Source: CAWBJP01 sp963789165
GTDB lineage: Bacteria; Actinomycetota; Acidimicrobiia; IMCC26256; BP-133
Direction of reading: 5' to 3'
Length of the DNA: 64,000 nt
NCBI GenBank assembly: GCA_963789165.1
Contig: CAWBJP010000010.1
Location: 310,001-374,000, forward strand
The notes beneath the pieces were generated by a model. That model was not told where the DNA came from and made no database searches. It was given only the letters and a program-made list of their open reading frames with translations. The translations under genes and the position numbers were made by a program. Within the stretch, counting starts at the first letter, position 1; each line of letters opens with the position of its first letter. Positions 26,348 to 33,819 of this stretch are shown piece by piece.

Positions 26348-27490
26348 TCAGGCGACCTGTCCGACCAGGGCCTTCTCCACGGGCACGGGCCGGTCGGCTG
26401 GCCGGCCCTTGCGTTCCAGGAAGGGTCGTTCCACCAGCCGGTAGGACAGCACGGCCAGGGCGCTGCTCGCCGCCACGAGCAGCACCAGGCCCGCGACGAC
26501 GGCCAACACCGGCATCCCGGCCTCGTCGAGGCCCAGGAAGCGGAGCCCATGGCGCAGGACCGGGTAATGCCACAGGTAGAGGCTGAAGCTGACCACGCCC
26601 ACCGGACCGAGGGTGGAGACCACGGCGCCGGCGGTGCGGCCGGCGGTGACGGCCCGCACCAACAGGGCGGCGATGAGGACACCGGCCACCGGGTGGACGA
26701 GCGCGGCCAGGGCCTGGGGCCCGCTGGAGGAGAAGCGGGAGCCGTGGTAGAGGCCGACGGCGACCAGGACGCCGCCGCACAACCACGCCGCCCGCCTGGT
26801 CGCCAGCCGCTGCACCAGGCGGCCCGGGCGGCCGGCGTCCGCCGCCGCCACCAGCCCGGCGGCGGTCATGCCGGCCACGAACTGGTCGAGCCGCCCCAGG
26901 ATCCAGCTGTCGGGGAAGTCGCCGTGGACCCACAGGCGCCATGCGACGGCGACCAGCAGGCAGGCCGGGAGGAGCCGGCGGGCGCCGTAGCGGCGCAAGG
27001 CCCACGCCACCGCGGGCAGGATCAGGTAGAAGTGCGCCTCGGTGGTCAGGCTCCAGTAGACGAGGTTCACCTGGCCCGGCAGCTCCTTGACCACGTAGCC
27101 CTGGAGGGTGGCCAGCAGGGCGATGTGCGCCAACCCGCCGGCGCTGGCCAGCAGAGTCGGGGCGGCCAGGGGCAGGAGGACGGCCAACGACGCCCAGTAG
27201 GCGGGCAGGATCCGCAGCCCGCGGTTCCGGCTGTATTCGACCAGCGCGCCCCGCAGGCCGTCGGGATGGCGGCGCCGGCAACGCTCCCAGCTGCCCACCA
27301 ACAGGAAACCGGAGAGAACGAAGAAGAGGTCGACGCCCAGGCTTCCGGCCCCCAGCAACCACCAGCCAGGGCCGATACTGCCCGCCGGGCGGGGCTCGAC
27401 GACGGCCAGGGTGAAGCAGTGGTACGCCACCACCGCCACCACGGCCAAGCCGCGCACGGCATCGAGGAGCTGGGTGCGGCCCGCACGCAT
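26348..27490 (-). CDS. Membrane acyltransferase (acyltransferase family 3)
   Basis: 380 residues with about ten hydrophobic segments. Family motifs: QLLDAVRGLAVVAVVAYHC near the start (catalytic His in AYH), DLFFVLSGFLL, LPAYWASL, YWSLTTEAHFYLILP, and SLYLWHYPVL near the end. These enzymes O-acylate exported sugars, lipids or antibiotics at the membrane. ATG 27490 fits the first membrane segment. Divergent from the sigma operon, sharing a 103-bp region with tandem palindromic repeats. Confidence 0.88.
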   Translation of the reverse strand: MRAGRTQLLDAVRGLAVVAVVAYHCFTLAVVEPRPAGSIGPGWWLLGAGSLGVDLFFVLSGFLLVGSWERCRRRHPDGLRGALVEYSRNRGLRILPAYWASLAVLLPLAAPTLLASAGGLAHIALLATLQGYVVKELPGQVNLVYWSLTTEAHFYLILPAVAWALRRYGARRLLPACLLVAVAWRLWVHGDFPDSWILGRLDQFVAGMTAAGLVAAADAGRPGRLVQRLATRRAAWLCGGVLVAVGLYHGSRFSSSGPQALAALVHPVAGVLIAALLVRAVTAGRTAGAVVSTLGPVGVVSFSLYLWHYPVLRHGLRFLGLDEAGMPVLAVVAGLVLLVAASSALAVLSYRLVERPFLERKGRPADRPVPVEKALVGQVA

Positions 27491-27516
27491 CTGCCTCTGC
27501 CTACCCCCAACACCAT

Positions 27517-27560
27517 CTGGTTCGAACCTCCACTGGTTCGAACCTCCAGAACCTGGGAAT
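27517..27560 (+). promoter_or_regulatory. Tandem 16-bp repeats and a SigB-type promoter before the sigma operon
   Basis: CTGGTTCGAACCTCCA occurs twice, head to tail, at 27517-27532 and 27533-27548; each holds the palindrome GGTTCGAACC. From the second copy GTTC (27536-27539), 15 nt, then GGGAAT (27555-27560) forms a stress-sigma promoter. The gene start at 27594 has GAGGAG. The first palindrome could bind a repressor or mark a duplicated -35 region. Confidence 0.55.
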
Positions 27561-27593
27561 ACTCTCCAGTCAACGGACGGGCGAGGAGCGGGA

Positions 27594-27983
27594 ATGGGCG
27601 AGACCAGGATCGACACGAGCCGCGACGTGCACCTGGTGGTGCCGGCGTCGGCGGAGTACCTGCGGCTCGTGCGGCTCACGGCTGCCGGCCTGGCCAGCCG
27701 CATGGGGTTCACCTTCGATGAGGTGGAGGACCTGCGCATCGCCGTCGACGAGTTGTGCTTCCTGCTGGTGGGCGACAGCGAGGCGGGGCGCACCATGGAG
27801 CTGCGCTACTCGTCGGGCGAAGGTTCCATCGGCATCGAGGGCATCACCCGGCTTCCCGGGGAGCCGCCCGAACCCAACGAGCTCTCCGAGCAGATCCTCT
27901 CGGCCCTGGTCGACGAGCACGAGGTCGTCGCCCACGCCGGCGAGGTGCGCTTCCGCCTGCTGAAGCGGCGGGAGGAGGTCTGA
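27594..27983 (+). CDS. RsbW-like anti-sigma factor, ATP site degenerate
   Basis: 129 residues with the HATPase-like RsbW pattern: VVPASAEYLRLVRLTAAGLAS, then FDEVEDLRIAVDELCFLL. The N-box asparagine is missing (DELCFLLVG) and no DxGxG loop is visible, so it may bind its sigma factor without kinase activity. ATG 27594 follows GAGGAGCGGGA. It lies 2 nt before the sigma gene, and is therefore its probable antagonist. Confidence 0.8.
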   Translation: MGETRIDTSRDVHLVVPASAEYLRLVRLTAAGLASRMGFTFDEVEDLRIAVDELCFLLVGDSEAGRTMELRYSSGEGSIGIEGITRLPGEPPEPNELSEQILSALVDEHEVVAHAGEVRFRLLKRREEV

Positions 27984-27985
27984 CC

Positions 27986-28753
27986 GTGGCGTTCGAGGCC
28001 ACCGAACGCGACGAGCTCCGGGCCAAGCTGGAGGAGTACGCGGCCACCGGCAACCGTGACCTGCGGGACGAGATCGTGGCTGCCCAGGTCGGCCTGGCCG
28101 AGTATCTGGCCCGCCGCTTCAAGAACCGGGGCGAGCCCATCGAGGATCTCATCCAGGTCGCCCTCCTCGGCCTGCTCAAGGCGGTCGAGCGCTTCGATCC
28201 CAGCCGGGGACTGGAGTTCTCCACCTTCGCCACCCCCACCATCGTGGGGGAGCTGAAGCGCCACTTCCGGGACAAGGGCTGGGCGGTACGGGTGCCCCGC
28301 CGGGTCCAGGAGCTGCACCTGCGGATGAGCACGGTGGTCAACAACCTCTCCCAGGAGCTGGGGCGATCCCCCACCATCCCGGAGATCGCCCGCCGGGCGG
28401 AGGTCTCCGAGGACGAGGTCCTGGAGGCGATGGAAGCGGGACGGGCCTACCGGTTCAGCTCCATCGACGCCCCCGCCAACGACGACGAGGACCGCACCCC
28501 CGGGCCGGTGGCAGCCCAGCTGGGGACGGACGAAATCGGTCTCGAGGAGGTGGAGCAGCGCATGCTGCTCTCGCCCCTGCTGTCCACCCTGCCGAAGCGG
28601 GAGCAGATGATCATCCATCTCCGCTACTTCCGGGGTATGACCCAGTCGGAGATCGCGGCCCGCCTGGGGATCAGCCAGATGCACGTCTCGCGCCTCCTGG
28701 CCCGCAGCCTCAACCAGCTCCGGCAGCGGGCCGGCGCTCCGAACGAGGGATGA
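27986..28753 (+). CDS. RNA polymerase sigma factor, SigB/SigF family
   Basis: 255 residues with sigma-70 regions 2, 3 and 4: EDLIQVALLGLLKAVERFDPSRG and FSTFATPTIVGELKRHFRD (region 2), WAVRVPRRVQELHL (2-3 link), SRPTIPEIARRAEVSEDEV-like region 3 (GRSPTIPEIARRAEVS), and LPKREQMIIHLRYFRGMTQSEIAARLGISQMHVSRLLARSL (region 4, read in parts). This is the general-stress/SigF class. GTG start with GGAGGAGGTC upstream. Likely autoregulated from the promoter at 27536-27560 and held by the RsbW-like protein before it. Confidence 0.93.
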   Translation: MAFEATERDELRAKLEEYAATGNRDLRDEIVAAQVGLAEYLARRFKNRGEPIEDLIQVALLGLLKAVERFDPSRGLEFSTFATPTIVGELKRHFRDKGWAVRVPRRVQELHLRMSTVVNNLSQELGRSPTIPEIARRAEVSEDEVLEAMEAGRAYRFSSIDAPANDDEDRTPGPVAAQLGTDEIGLEEVEQRMLLSPLLSTLPKREQMIIHLRYFRGMTQSEIAARLGISQMHVSRLLARSLNQLRQRAGAPNEG

Positions 28754-28769
28754 ACCTTCCAGGCGCCAC

Positions 28770-28794
28770 GTTTTTCATCGCGACGGCTGGGTAA
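28770..28794 (+). promoter_or_regulatory. SigB/SigF-type promoter before csbD-like gene
   Basis: GTTT (28770-28773), 15 nt, GGGTAA (28789-28794): nearly a perfect match to the actinobacterial SigB/SigF consensus. It drives a general-stress gene directly after the sigma gene, so a functional link is likely. Confidence 0.65.
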
Positions 28795-28844
28795 CCGAAC
28801 CGGCACCGGATCGAACGGACAGCCGATCGAACACAGGAGATGAC

Positions 28845-29039
28845 ATGGGAAGCGGCATTGACGACATGAAGGGTCGCGCCAAGGAAGCTGCCGGCGACCT
28901 CACCGACGACGATGACCTCAAGCGGGAGGGGAAGGCCGATCAGATCGGCGCCACCATCAAGGAGAAGGCTGAGAAGGCCAAGGACATGGTCGATGACGCC
29001 GTCGACGACGTGAAGGGCAAGTTGGATCGGGACCGCTGA
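28845..29039 (+). CDS. CsbD family general stress protein
   Basis: 64 residues: MGSGIDDMKGRAKEAAGDLT, then DDDLKREGKADQIGATIKEKAEKAKDMVDDAV, the standard CsbD pattern of a small charged helical protein. In Bacillus csbD is a SigB target; the SigB-type promoter seen 50 nt upstream agrees. ACAGGAG ribosome site. Biochemical function is not known. Confidence 0.9.
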   Translation: MGSGIDDMKGRAKEAAGDLTDDDDLKREGKADQIGATIKEKAEKAKDMVDDAVDDVKGKLDRDR

Positions 29040-29136
29040 TCCGGCCGGCGGAGCGGCAGGCAGGCGCCTGCCGTTTCGTCGCGTCTAGCGTTGGTTCTCT
29101 CCTTTGACGAGGAGCCCAGTGAGGAGGCAGGACAAA

Positions 29137-29472
29137 GTGGATCTCGGTCTGGACGTCGCCGAACGCAACGGGCATGCAGTGCTCTCGGTCACCGGTGAGG
29201 TCGACGTCTACACGGCCCCCCAGTTCCGCGAGCAGCTCATCCAGCTCGTCGATCAAGGGCAGCGAAACATCGTGGTGGACCTGGAAGGCGTCGAGTTCCT
29301 CGACTCGACCGGTCTGGGCGTGCTGGTCGGCGGGCTGAAGCGGGTGCGGAGCCACGACGGGGACCTGACCCTGGTCTGCACCCAGCGCCGCATCCTCAAG
29401 GTCCTGGAGATCACCGGGCTGACCAAGGTGTTCACCATCCACGACTCGACCGATGCCGCCGTGGGCGGGTGA
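29137..29472 (+). CDS. Anti-anti-sigma factor (RsbV/STAS family)
   Basis: A 111-residue STAS domain: VLSVTGEVDVYTAPQFREQL, then VVDLEGVEFLDSTGLGVLVGGLK with the phosphorylatable Ser57, and RILKVLEITGLTKVF. The unphosphorylated form sequesters an RsbW-type anti-sigma factor. GTG 29137 is preferred since GAGGAGG lies 9 nt upstream; upstream TTG/GTG codons are possible. Four-base overlap (GTGA) with the next RsbW-like gene. Confidence 0.92.
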   Translation: MDLGLDVAERNGHAVLSVTGEVDVYTAPQFREQLIQLVDQGQRNIVVDLEGVEFLDSTGLGVLVGGLKRVRSHDGDLTLVCTQRRILKVLEITGLTKVFTIHDSTDAAVGG

Positions 29473-29903
29473 CGCAACTCGTCGAACTCGAGATCCCGGC
29501 GCTCCCCGAATTCGTCGGTATCGCCCGCATGGCCGTCGCCGCCCTGGCCGGTGTGCGGCCGGGGCTTGACTACGACCGGGTGGACGATCTGCGCATCGTG
29601 GTCTCGGAGGCCTGCACCAGTGCCATCGAGCACTTCGGAACCGCCGGCTCCGAGTCCCCCGGCCGCGTGCGGCTCAGCTGCGAAGACGGACCGGACCGCC
29701 TGGCCGTGTCGATCGCCGGGCCGGCGGGCGCCTTCGACGCCGCCCTGGCCGACGGGGGCGACAACGAGGATGCCGGTTTCCGCATCTCGCTCATCCGGGC
29801 TCTGGTCGACGAGGCGGACGTACAGACGACGGCGTCGGGCAGTGAACTGCGGCTGATCCTGCACCGCGGGGTGGCCGGCGACGACGGCCCGCTGCCGGCC
29901 TGA
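29469..29903 (+). CDS. RsbW-like anti-sigma factor partner of the STAS protein, ATP site altered
   Basis: 144 residues with RsbW layout: LPEFVGIARMAVAALAGVRPGLDYDRVDDLRIVVSEACTSAIEH (in parts) and a C-terminal ISLIRALVDEADVQTTASGSELRL. The N-box asparagine is serine (EACTSAIEH) and DxGxG is absent, so ATP binding is doubtful. Coupled to the anti-anti-sigma gene. It is the second degenerate RsbW-like gene within 2 kb. Confidence 0.82.
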   Translation: MTQLVELEIPALPEFVGIARMAVAALAGVRPGLDYDRVDDLRIVVSEACTSAIEHFGTAGSESPGRVRLSCEDGPDRLAVSIAGPAGAFDAALADGGDNEDAGFRISLIRALVDEADVQTTASGSELRLILHRGVAGDDGPLPA

Positions 29904-29925
29904 ACTTTCCCGCTCTCCCGCCCGC

Positions 29926-30648
29926 TCAGACCATCGGCCAGGGATAGGGGTAGTCGGTGGTGGGCGACGGGAACACCCGCCGAGACAGCAGCCACCGCAG
30001 GCGACGGCGGGCGGCCTCCACCTCGACCGGGACCAGCAGCGTGGCGAGCTGCCGCCCGAGATCGCCCTCGAAGCTCTCGTCCAGGCGGGCCAGGTCGGAG
30101 AGCAGATCATCCCCGATGGGTTCGCCTTCGAAGTCCCAGATGACGGTGCGCAGCTTGACCGAGGCGTGGAAGGTCACGCCGTGGTCGATGCCCCACACGT
30201 GGCCCTCGGTGTCGAGCAGGCAGTGCCCTGACTTCCGGTCGGCGTTGTTGGCCACCACGTCGAAGAGGGCGAACTGGCGGAAGCGGTCAGCGGCCGTCTC
30301 CCGCAAGGTGAAGTAGTGGTTCTCCGGGTCATGGTCGACGAAGAGCTGCACCATGCCCTCCCCCATCGGGCCGGACCGCAGCAGGGTGGGGGGGACGATG
30401 GCCCAGCCGAGCTCCTCCGACACCAGCCGGGAAGCCACCTCCCGCTGGCAGAGCGTGCCGGTGGGGAAGTCCCACAGAGGCCGCTCCCCCCGGCGAGGCT
30501 TGTAGATGGCCAACGCCTCCTGTTTCTCCTGGACACCCCCGACTCCGGGCACATCCAGGCACAGCCGCCCGAGATAGGTCTGGTTCGACGCCCACGGCAT
30601 CCGCCCGAGGACCTCGAGCTCGCCCCGTTCCAGCACCGGGAAGGTCAC
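29926..30648 (-). CDS. SCO1664 family protein (PI3/4-kinase-like fold)
   Basis: The actinobacterial SCO1664 family is recognised by ASNQTYLGRL, AIYKPRRGERPLWDFPTGTL, RETAADRFRQFALFDVVANNADRKSGHCLL (in parts; kinase-like catalytic loop NNADRKSGH) and HVWGIDHGVTFH (metal-binding IDHG). Its substrate is unknown. GTG 30648 is chosen since it overlaps the DUF3090 stop as GTGA; a longer frame from 30684 is possible. It is last in a conserved three-gene operon. Confidence 0.87.
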   Translation of the reverse strand: MTFPVLERGELEVLGRMPWASNQTYLGRLCLDVPGVGGVQEKQEALAIYKPRRGERPLWDFPTGTLCQREVASRLVSEELGWAIVPPTLLRSGPMGEGMVQLFVDHDPENHYFTLRETAADRFRQFALFDVVANNADRKSGHCLLDTEGHVWGIDHGVTFHASVKLRTVIWDFEGEPIGDDLLSDLARLDESFEGDLGRQLATLLVPVEVEAARRRLRWLLSRRVFPSPTTDYPYPWPMV

Positions 30649-31232
30649 GTCGGCGACTGGGCGTGACCGTTCAGCTTGGGACACACGTGGCCCTCGGGGT
30701 CAAGCGGACCGCCACACAGCGGGCAGGGCGGGCGTCCGGCCACGACGGCCTCGATGCCCCGACTGGCCATGACCCGGGCCTGCCCGGGGGTGATGTAGAG
30801 GCGGGCCAGATAGGTGTCCTCCTCCACGTCCGCCGCCACCGGAGGCGCCTCGGCCGCCGCCGCGGCTTCCTCGCCCTCTTCCTCACCGTCTTCGTCGTCC
30901 TCGACCGCGCGCTCGTGCAGCTCGAGGACCACCATGCCGCGGGCCGGGTCGAAACCGATCCCGATGGCGACGGCCCGGAAGAGCGGGACGGGGTCACCGT
31001 CGATCAGCCCGGCCGTCGGGTCGATGGGCGTGTCCTCGATGGGGAACTGCTCGGCGACCTGGTCCAGGAGGTGGCCCATCCTCTCCGCCAGGATGGCCAC
31101 CTGTTCCTTTTCCACCAGCACGGAGAGGACCTGGCCGCCCCGCTGCGCCTGGATGAAGAAGGTGCGGTGACCGGGCTCGCCCACCGCCCCGGCGGCGATG
31201 CGCTCGACCGGGTCGAAGTTGATCTCAGGCAT
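30645..31232 (-). CDS. DUF3090 family zinc-ribbon protein
   Basis: DUF3090 pattern: INFDPVERIAAGAVGEPGHRTFFIQAQRG (in parts), FRAVAIGIGFDPARGMVVLELHE, YLARLYITPGQARVMASRG, ending in a zinc-ribbon-like CPLCGGPLDPEGHVCPKLNGH. An acidic insert (EDDEDGEEEGEE) lies in the middle. Always found with SCO1664 and MSMEG_4193 genes in actinobacteria; function unknown. Overlaps both neighbours. Confidence 0.92.
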   Translation of the reverse strand: MPEINFDPVERIAAGAVGEPGHRTFFIQAQRGGQVLSVLVEKEQVAILAERMGHLLDQVAEQFPIEDTPIDPTAGLIDGDPVPLFRAVAIGIGFDPARGMVVLELHERAVEDDEDGEEEGEEAAAAAEAPPVAADVEEDTYLARLYITPGQARVMASRGIEAVVAGRPPCPLCGGPLDPEGHVCPKLNGHAQSPT

Positions 31233-31923
31233 CGGTGGTCGCCCCCGCCTGCTCCCGCTTCTCCTCCAACAGGTCCTGCATGGTCCCCGTGTCGTTCAGC
31301 TTGACCAGGGCCGCGCCGGCGGACCCGAAGCGCAGCACCGTACAGCTGGCCGGCGAGACGAACAGGCGCTGGAACAGGTCGAGGTGGACCCCGGTGAAGT
31401 GGGCCACCGCCGCCTTGATCGGATCGGCGTGAGAGCAGACGACCACCACCTCGCCGGCGTGATCGGCTACCACCTCCTCGAGGGCGGTCACGATCCGGGA
31501 CTGCATCTCCCGCACCGACTCGCCCTGCGGGAAGCGCACCGCCGAAGGGGTGACCTGAACCAGCTTCCAGAGATCACTGCTCCGCAGCTCGTCGATCTTG
31601 CGGCCCGTCCAGTCGCCATAGTCGGCCTCGGCCAGGCCCGGCAGTTCGGTGACGGGCAGGCCGTGCCGCGCCGCGATCGCCTCCGCCGTCTGGCGGCAGC
31701 GCTCCAGCGGGCTGCTGTACACCGCGGCCACCGGCAGCCCGGCCAGGCGCTCGGCGGCGGCCTCCGCCTGGGACCGGCCCTCGTCCGACAGGTCGATGCC
31801 CGTCCGGCGCCCGGACAGGACCGGGCCCGTCTCCGCGGTCACGCCGTGGCGGACGAGCACCACCCGGGTGGCGGATGGCGGCGGAGCGGGCTGGGCGCCG
31901 TCGGCGGCGGGAGGCTCGGGCAC
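31225..31923 (-). CDS. Histidine phosphatase family protein (MSMEG_4193 type)
   Basis: Phosphoglycerate-mutase-like fold: RVVLVRHGVTAETGPVLSGR with the catalytic RHG, VYSSPLERCRQTAEAIAA, and VVVCSHADPIKAAVAHF with the second histidine. The N-terminal 18 residues are proline-rich, so a later start is possible. First gene of the trio with DUF3090 and SCO1664. The substrate is unknown. Confidence 0.9.
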   Translation of the reverse strand: MPEPPAADGAQPAPPPSATRVVLVRHGVTAETGPVLSGRRTGIDLSDEGRSQAEAAAERLAGLPVAAVYSSPLERCRQTAEAIAARHGLPVTELPGLAEADYGDWTGRKIDELRSSDLWKLVQVTPSAVRFPQGESVREMQSRIVTALEEVVADHAGEVVVVCSHADPIKAAVAHFTGVHLDLFQRLFVSPASCTVLRFGSAGAALVKLNDTGTMQDLLEEKREQAGATTDA

Positions 31924-31992
31924 CGCCGAGATGCTAGTGGTCCGCCGAGGACATCAATCTCAAGTCGTAGGCCCTGAGCTGAGCGCTCCGGG

Positions 31993-33676
31993 TCAGCCCG
32001 TTGCCTGACCCACCCGGATGATGCTGGCCACCGAGGGAACAGGGCCTTTCGGCGTGTCCTTGTTGATGAACAGGTAGTAGTAGCCGGGGGGCGCCACCGC
32101 TCCGTCGGGCGGCGCGGTGACCTTCAGCCGGCCGCTGGCCCGGGTGAAGGCCAACCTCAGAGTGCGCACATCGCTGTCGGTGCTGTGCTGAGGCGACGCC
32201 AGTCGCATGAGCACGACCGAATGGATGCTCAATGCCTGGGCCGTTCCGACGTCGAACTGCTCGCCCCAGCCGATCGCTTCGGGGACCGAACGGATCGTGG
32301 GCCGGGCCCGGCTCCGGTACAGGTAGTGGGGCGTGAAGATCTCGAAGCTGGCGTCGGGCTGGTAGCCGGTGACACCGGACAACAGGTTTCCATCCGGCGC
32401 GGGACCTCCCAGCAGAACCCGGGCGTCGGGCAGCAGGACGGCCGAATGGTGCCGGGTCCGGTGGAGGTTGGGCGTCGCCATCTTGTACCAGCGACCCAGC
32501 GCCGACGCCTGCGTCTCGGGGTAGGCGCCGGGCACGAACAGCTCGGCGTCGGCCTCTTCCGGCCCGGCACCGACACCGCTGCCGCCCAGCGCCAGCACGG
32601 TGCCGTCAGGGAGGAGGACGGCGTCGGACGACGCGCGGGCGCGGTGCATAGCCCCGGTCACCGCGTTTTCGACGTTGCCCGCCCGGTCCACCGTGGCCAG
32701 CGTGGACATCGACATGAGCGACGAGCCGGTCCCTGAGTTTCCTCCGAAGGTGAGGACCGTGGCCCGGTGATACGGCGGGGCGAGCGGCAGCATCACCGAC
32801 GTGGCGTTCTGCCGTGCCCCCCACGGCGACGGTCCGACCACCTGCCAGGTGCTAGCGGTGGGATCGAAGAACTGCTGGATCCCGGCCAGGGCGGCCGCCG
32901 GTTCGCTCTCCGGCGTCCTGGTCTGGCCGGCACCGCCGAAGAAGACTTCGTCGTTAGGCATGAGGAAGAGCTGGGGCAGCGCGGGCAGCGCCGCTCTCGG
33001 AAGCCGGCCCGGCGTAGTTCTCCGTCCAGCTTCCGGCCTCCGGGTCAAACGTCTCGGTGCGGACGGCGGCCACGGTCCGACCGGTGGGAGCCGACGTGAT
33101 CGAGCCACCGGCGGCCAGGAGCCTGCCGTCGGACAGGGTCACCAGGCTCGAGTGCCGGCGGTCGCCCCGCAGGGGTGCGGCCCGTCGGAGGGAGGAGCTG
33201 GCGGGGTCGAGGATCCAGCTGCTGGAGGCGCTCCGGGTCGATCCGCCGTCCATGGGTGCGGCGAGATCGATGGCGGCGCCGCCGACCACCAGCAACCGGC
33301 CGTCGGCCAGCTGGGCGATGTCGGCGCAGGGCAGCGTCGGAGGAAGCTTGGTGTCGGGAATCGACCAGCGGGGGGCGCCGGCTCCGAGCTCGAGCAAGCG
33401 GGTCGAGCCTTCCGGGCCGCTCTCAGAGGTCCTGCCCCCGTCCTCCACCCCCTGGAAGTAGAAGACACGGCCGTCCCCGAGCGCGGCCATCGCCTGGGGG
33501 GCCGGTGCGCATCGGGTGTCGTTGCCCTCCCGACAAGCGGCTTCCGCGAAGGCCGGATCCCAGTGACCGATCCTGTCGGCGTGCCCGACCGTGAATGCCT
33601 GCGCCGGAGGCAGCGCCCATACGGCCAGGGCAGCCATGAGGAGCCCGACCAGGCCGGCCCGCCCCTCGACTCCCAT
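31993..33676 (-). CDS. Secreted kelch / DUF1929 (galactose-oxidase-like) protein, frame broken once
   Basis: A signal peptide (GLLMAALAVWALPPAQA) leads into kelch-like repeats (LADGRLLVVGG, LSDGRLLAAGG, LPDGTVLALGG) and a C-terminal DUF1929 domain (PTIRSVPEAIGWGEQFDV and PPGYYYLFI). The frame is lost near 32998: the first part ends NYAGPASE, the second resumes ALPALPQLFLMPNDEVFFGG. The total is one base too long, so a 1-nt insertion explains it. Some copper-radical oxidase positions appear (Cys in LPCADIAQL) but the axial Tyr-His pair reads HHS, so oxidase activity is uncertain. The leader upstream is shared with the cupin gene at 42545. Confidence 0.8.
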
Positions 33677-33739
33677 GTCCGACTCCCTGGGTCATCCAAA
33701 GGTGGATCGCCACCAGGGGTCTGGAGCAGCGCTGTCGTC
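33677..33739 (-). ncRNA. Candidate structured leader RNA, copy 1
   Basis: From GACGACAGCGCTGCTCC at 33739 to the ATG at 33676. It is about 80% identical over 58 nt to the leader at 42546-42611. It folds with an outer CCTGG/CCAGG stem and an inner ATCCA/TGGAT stem; the inner stem covaries in copy 2. A TAAGTT box (33747-33752) lies 7 nt before its first base, so it probably begins at the transcription start. Confidence 0.5.
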
Positions 33740-33750
33740 GCCGACCAACT

Positions 33751-33770
33751 TAGCAGAATTCTGTTGCTAG
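33751..33770. promoter_or_regulatory. Palindromic operator-like site
   Basis: TAGCAGAATTCTGTTGCTAG contains the perfect palindrome CAGAATTCTG (33754-33763) with partly inverted TAGCA/TTGCTA flanks. It sits just upstream of the -10 box for the kelch gene, in AT-rich DNA, where a repressor could act. Confidence 0.35.
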
Positions 33771-33819
33771 TGTTCTATCTCTAGAGTAGTTCTTCGTGCG
33801 AACGCTCGCCTCCGGCCGG

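Noticed and set aside
27519..27544. GGTTCGAACC motifs as T-arms of tRNA genes
   Set aside because: No acceptor, D or anticodon arms can be folded around either copy; they are a tandem promoter-region repeat.
30530..30560. Another copy of the GC-rich hairpin repeat in the SCO1664-family gene
   Set aside because: Only a short GGACACCCCCG run matches; the second half lacks the palindrome and the encoded residues fit the family.
33677..33739. SAH riboswitch
   Set aside because: Only a GCGCTGC block is shared; the surrounding conserved residues and the pseudoknot partners are not seen, and the genes are not SAH-related.
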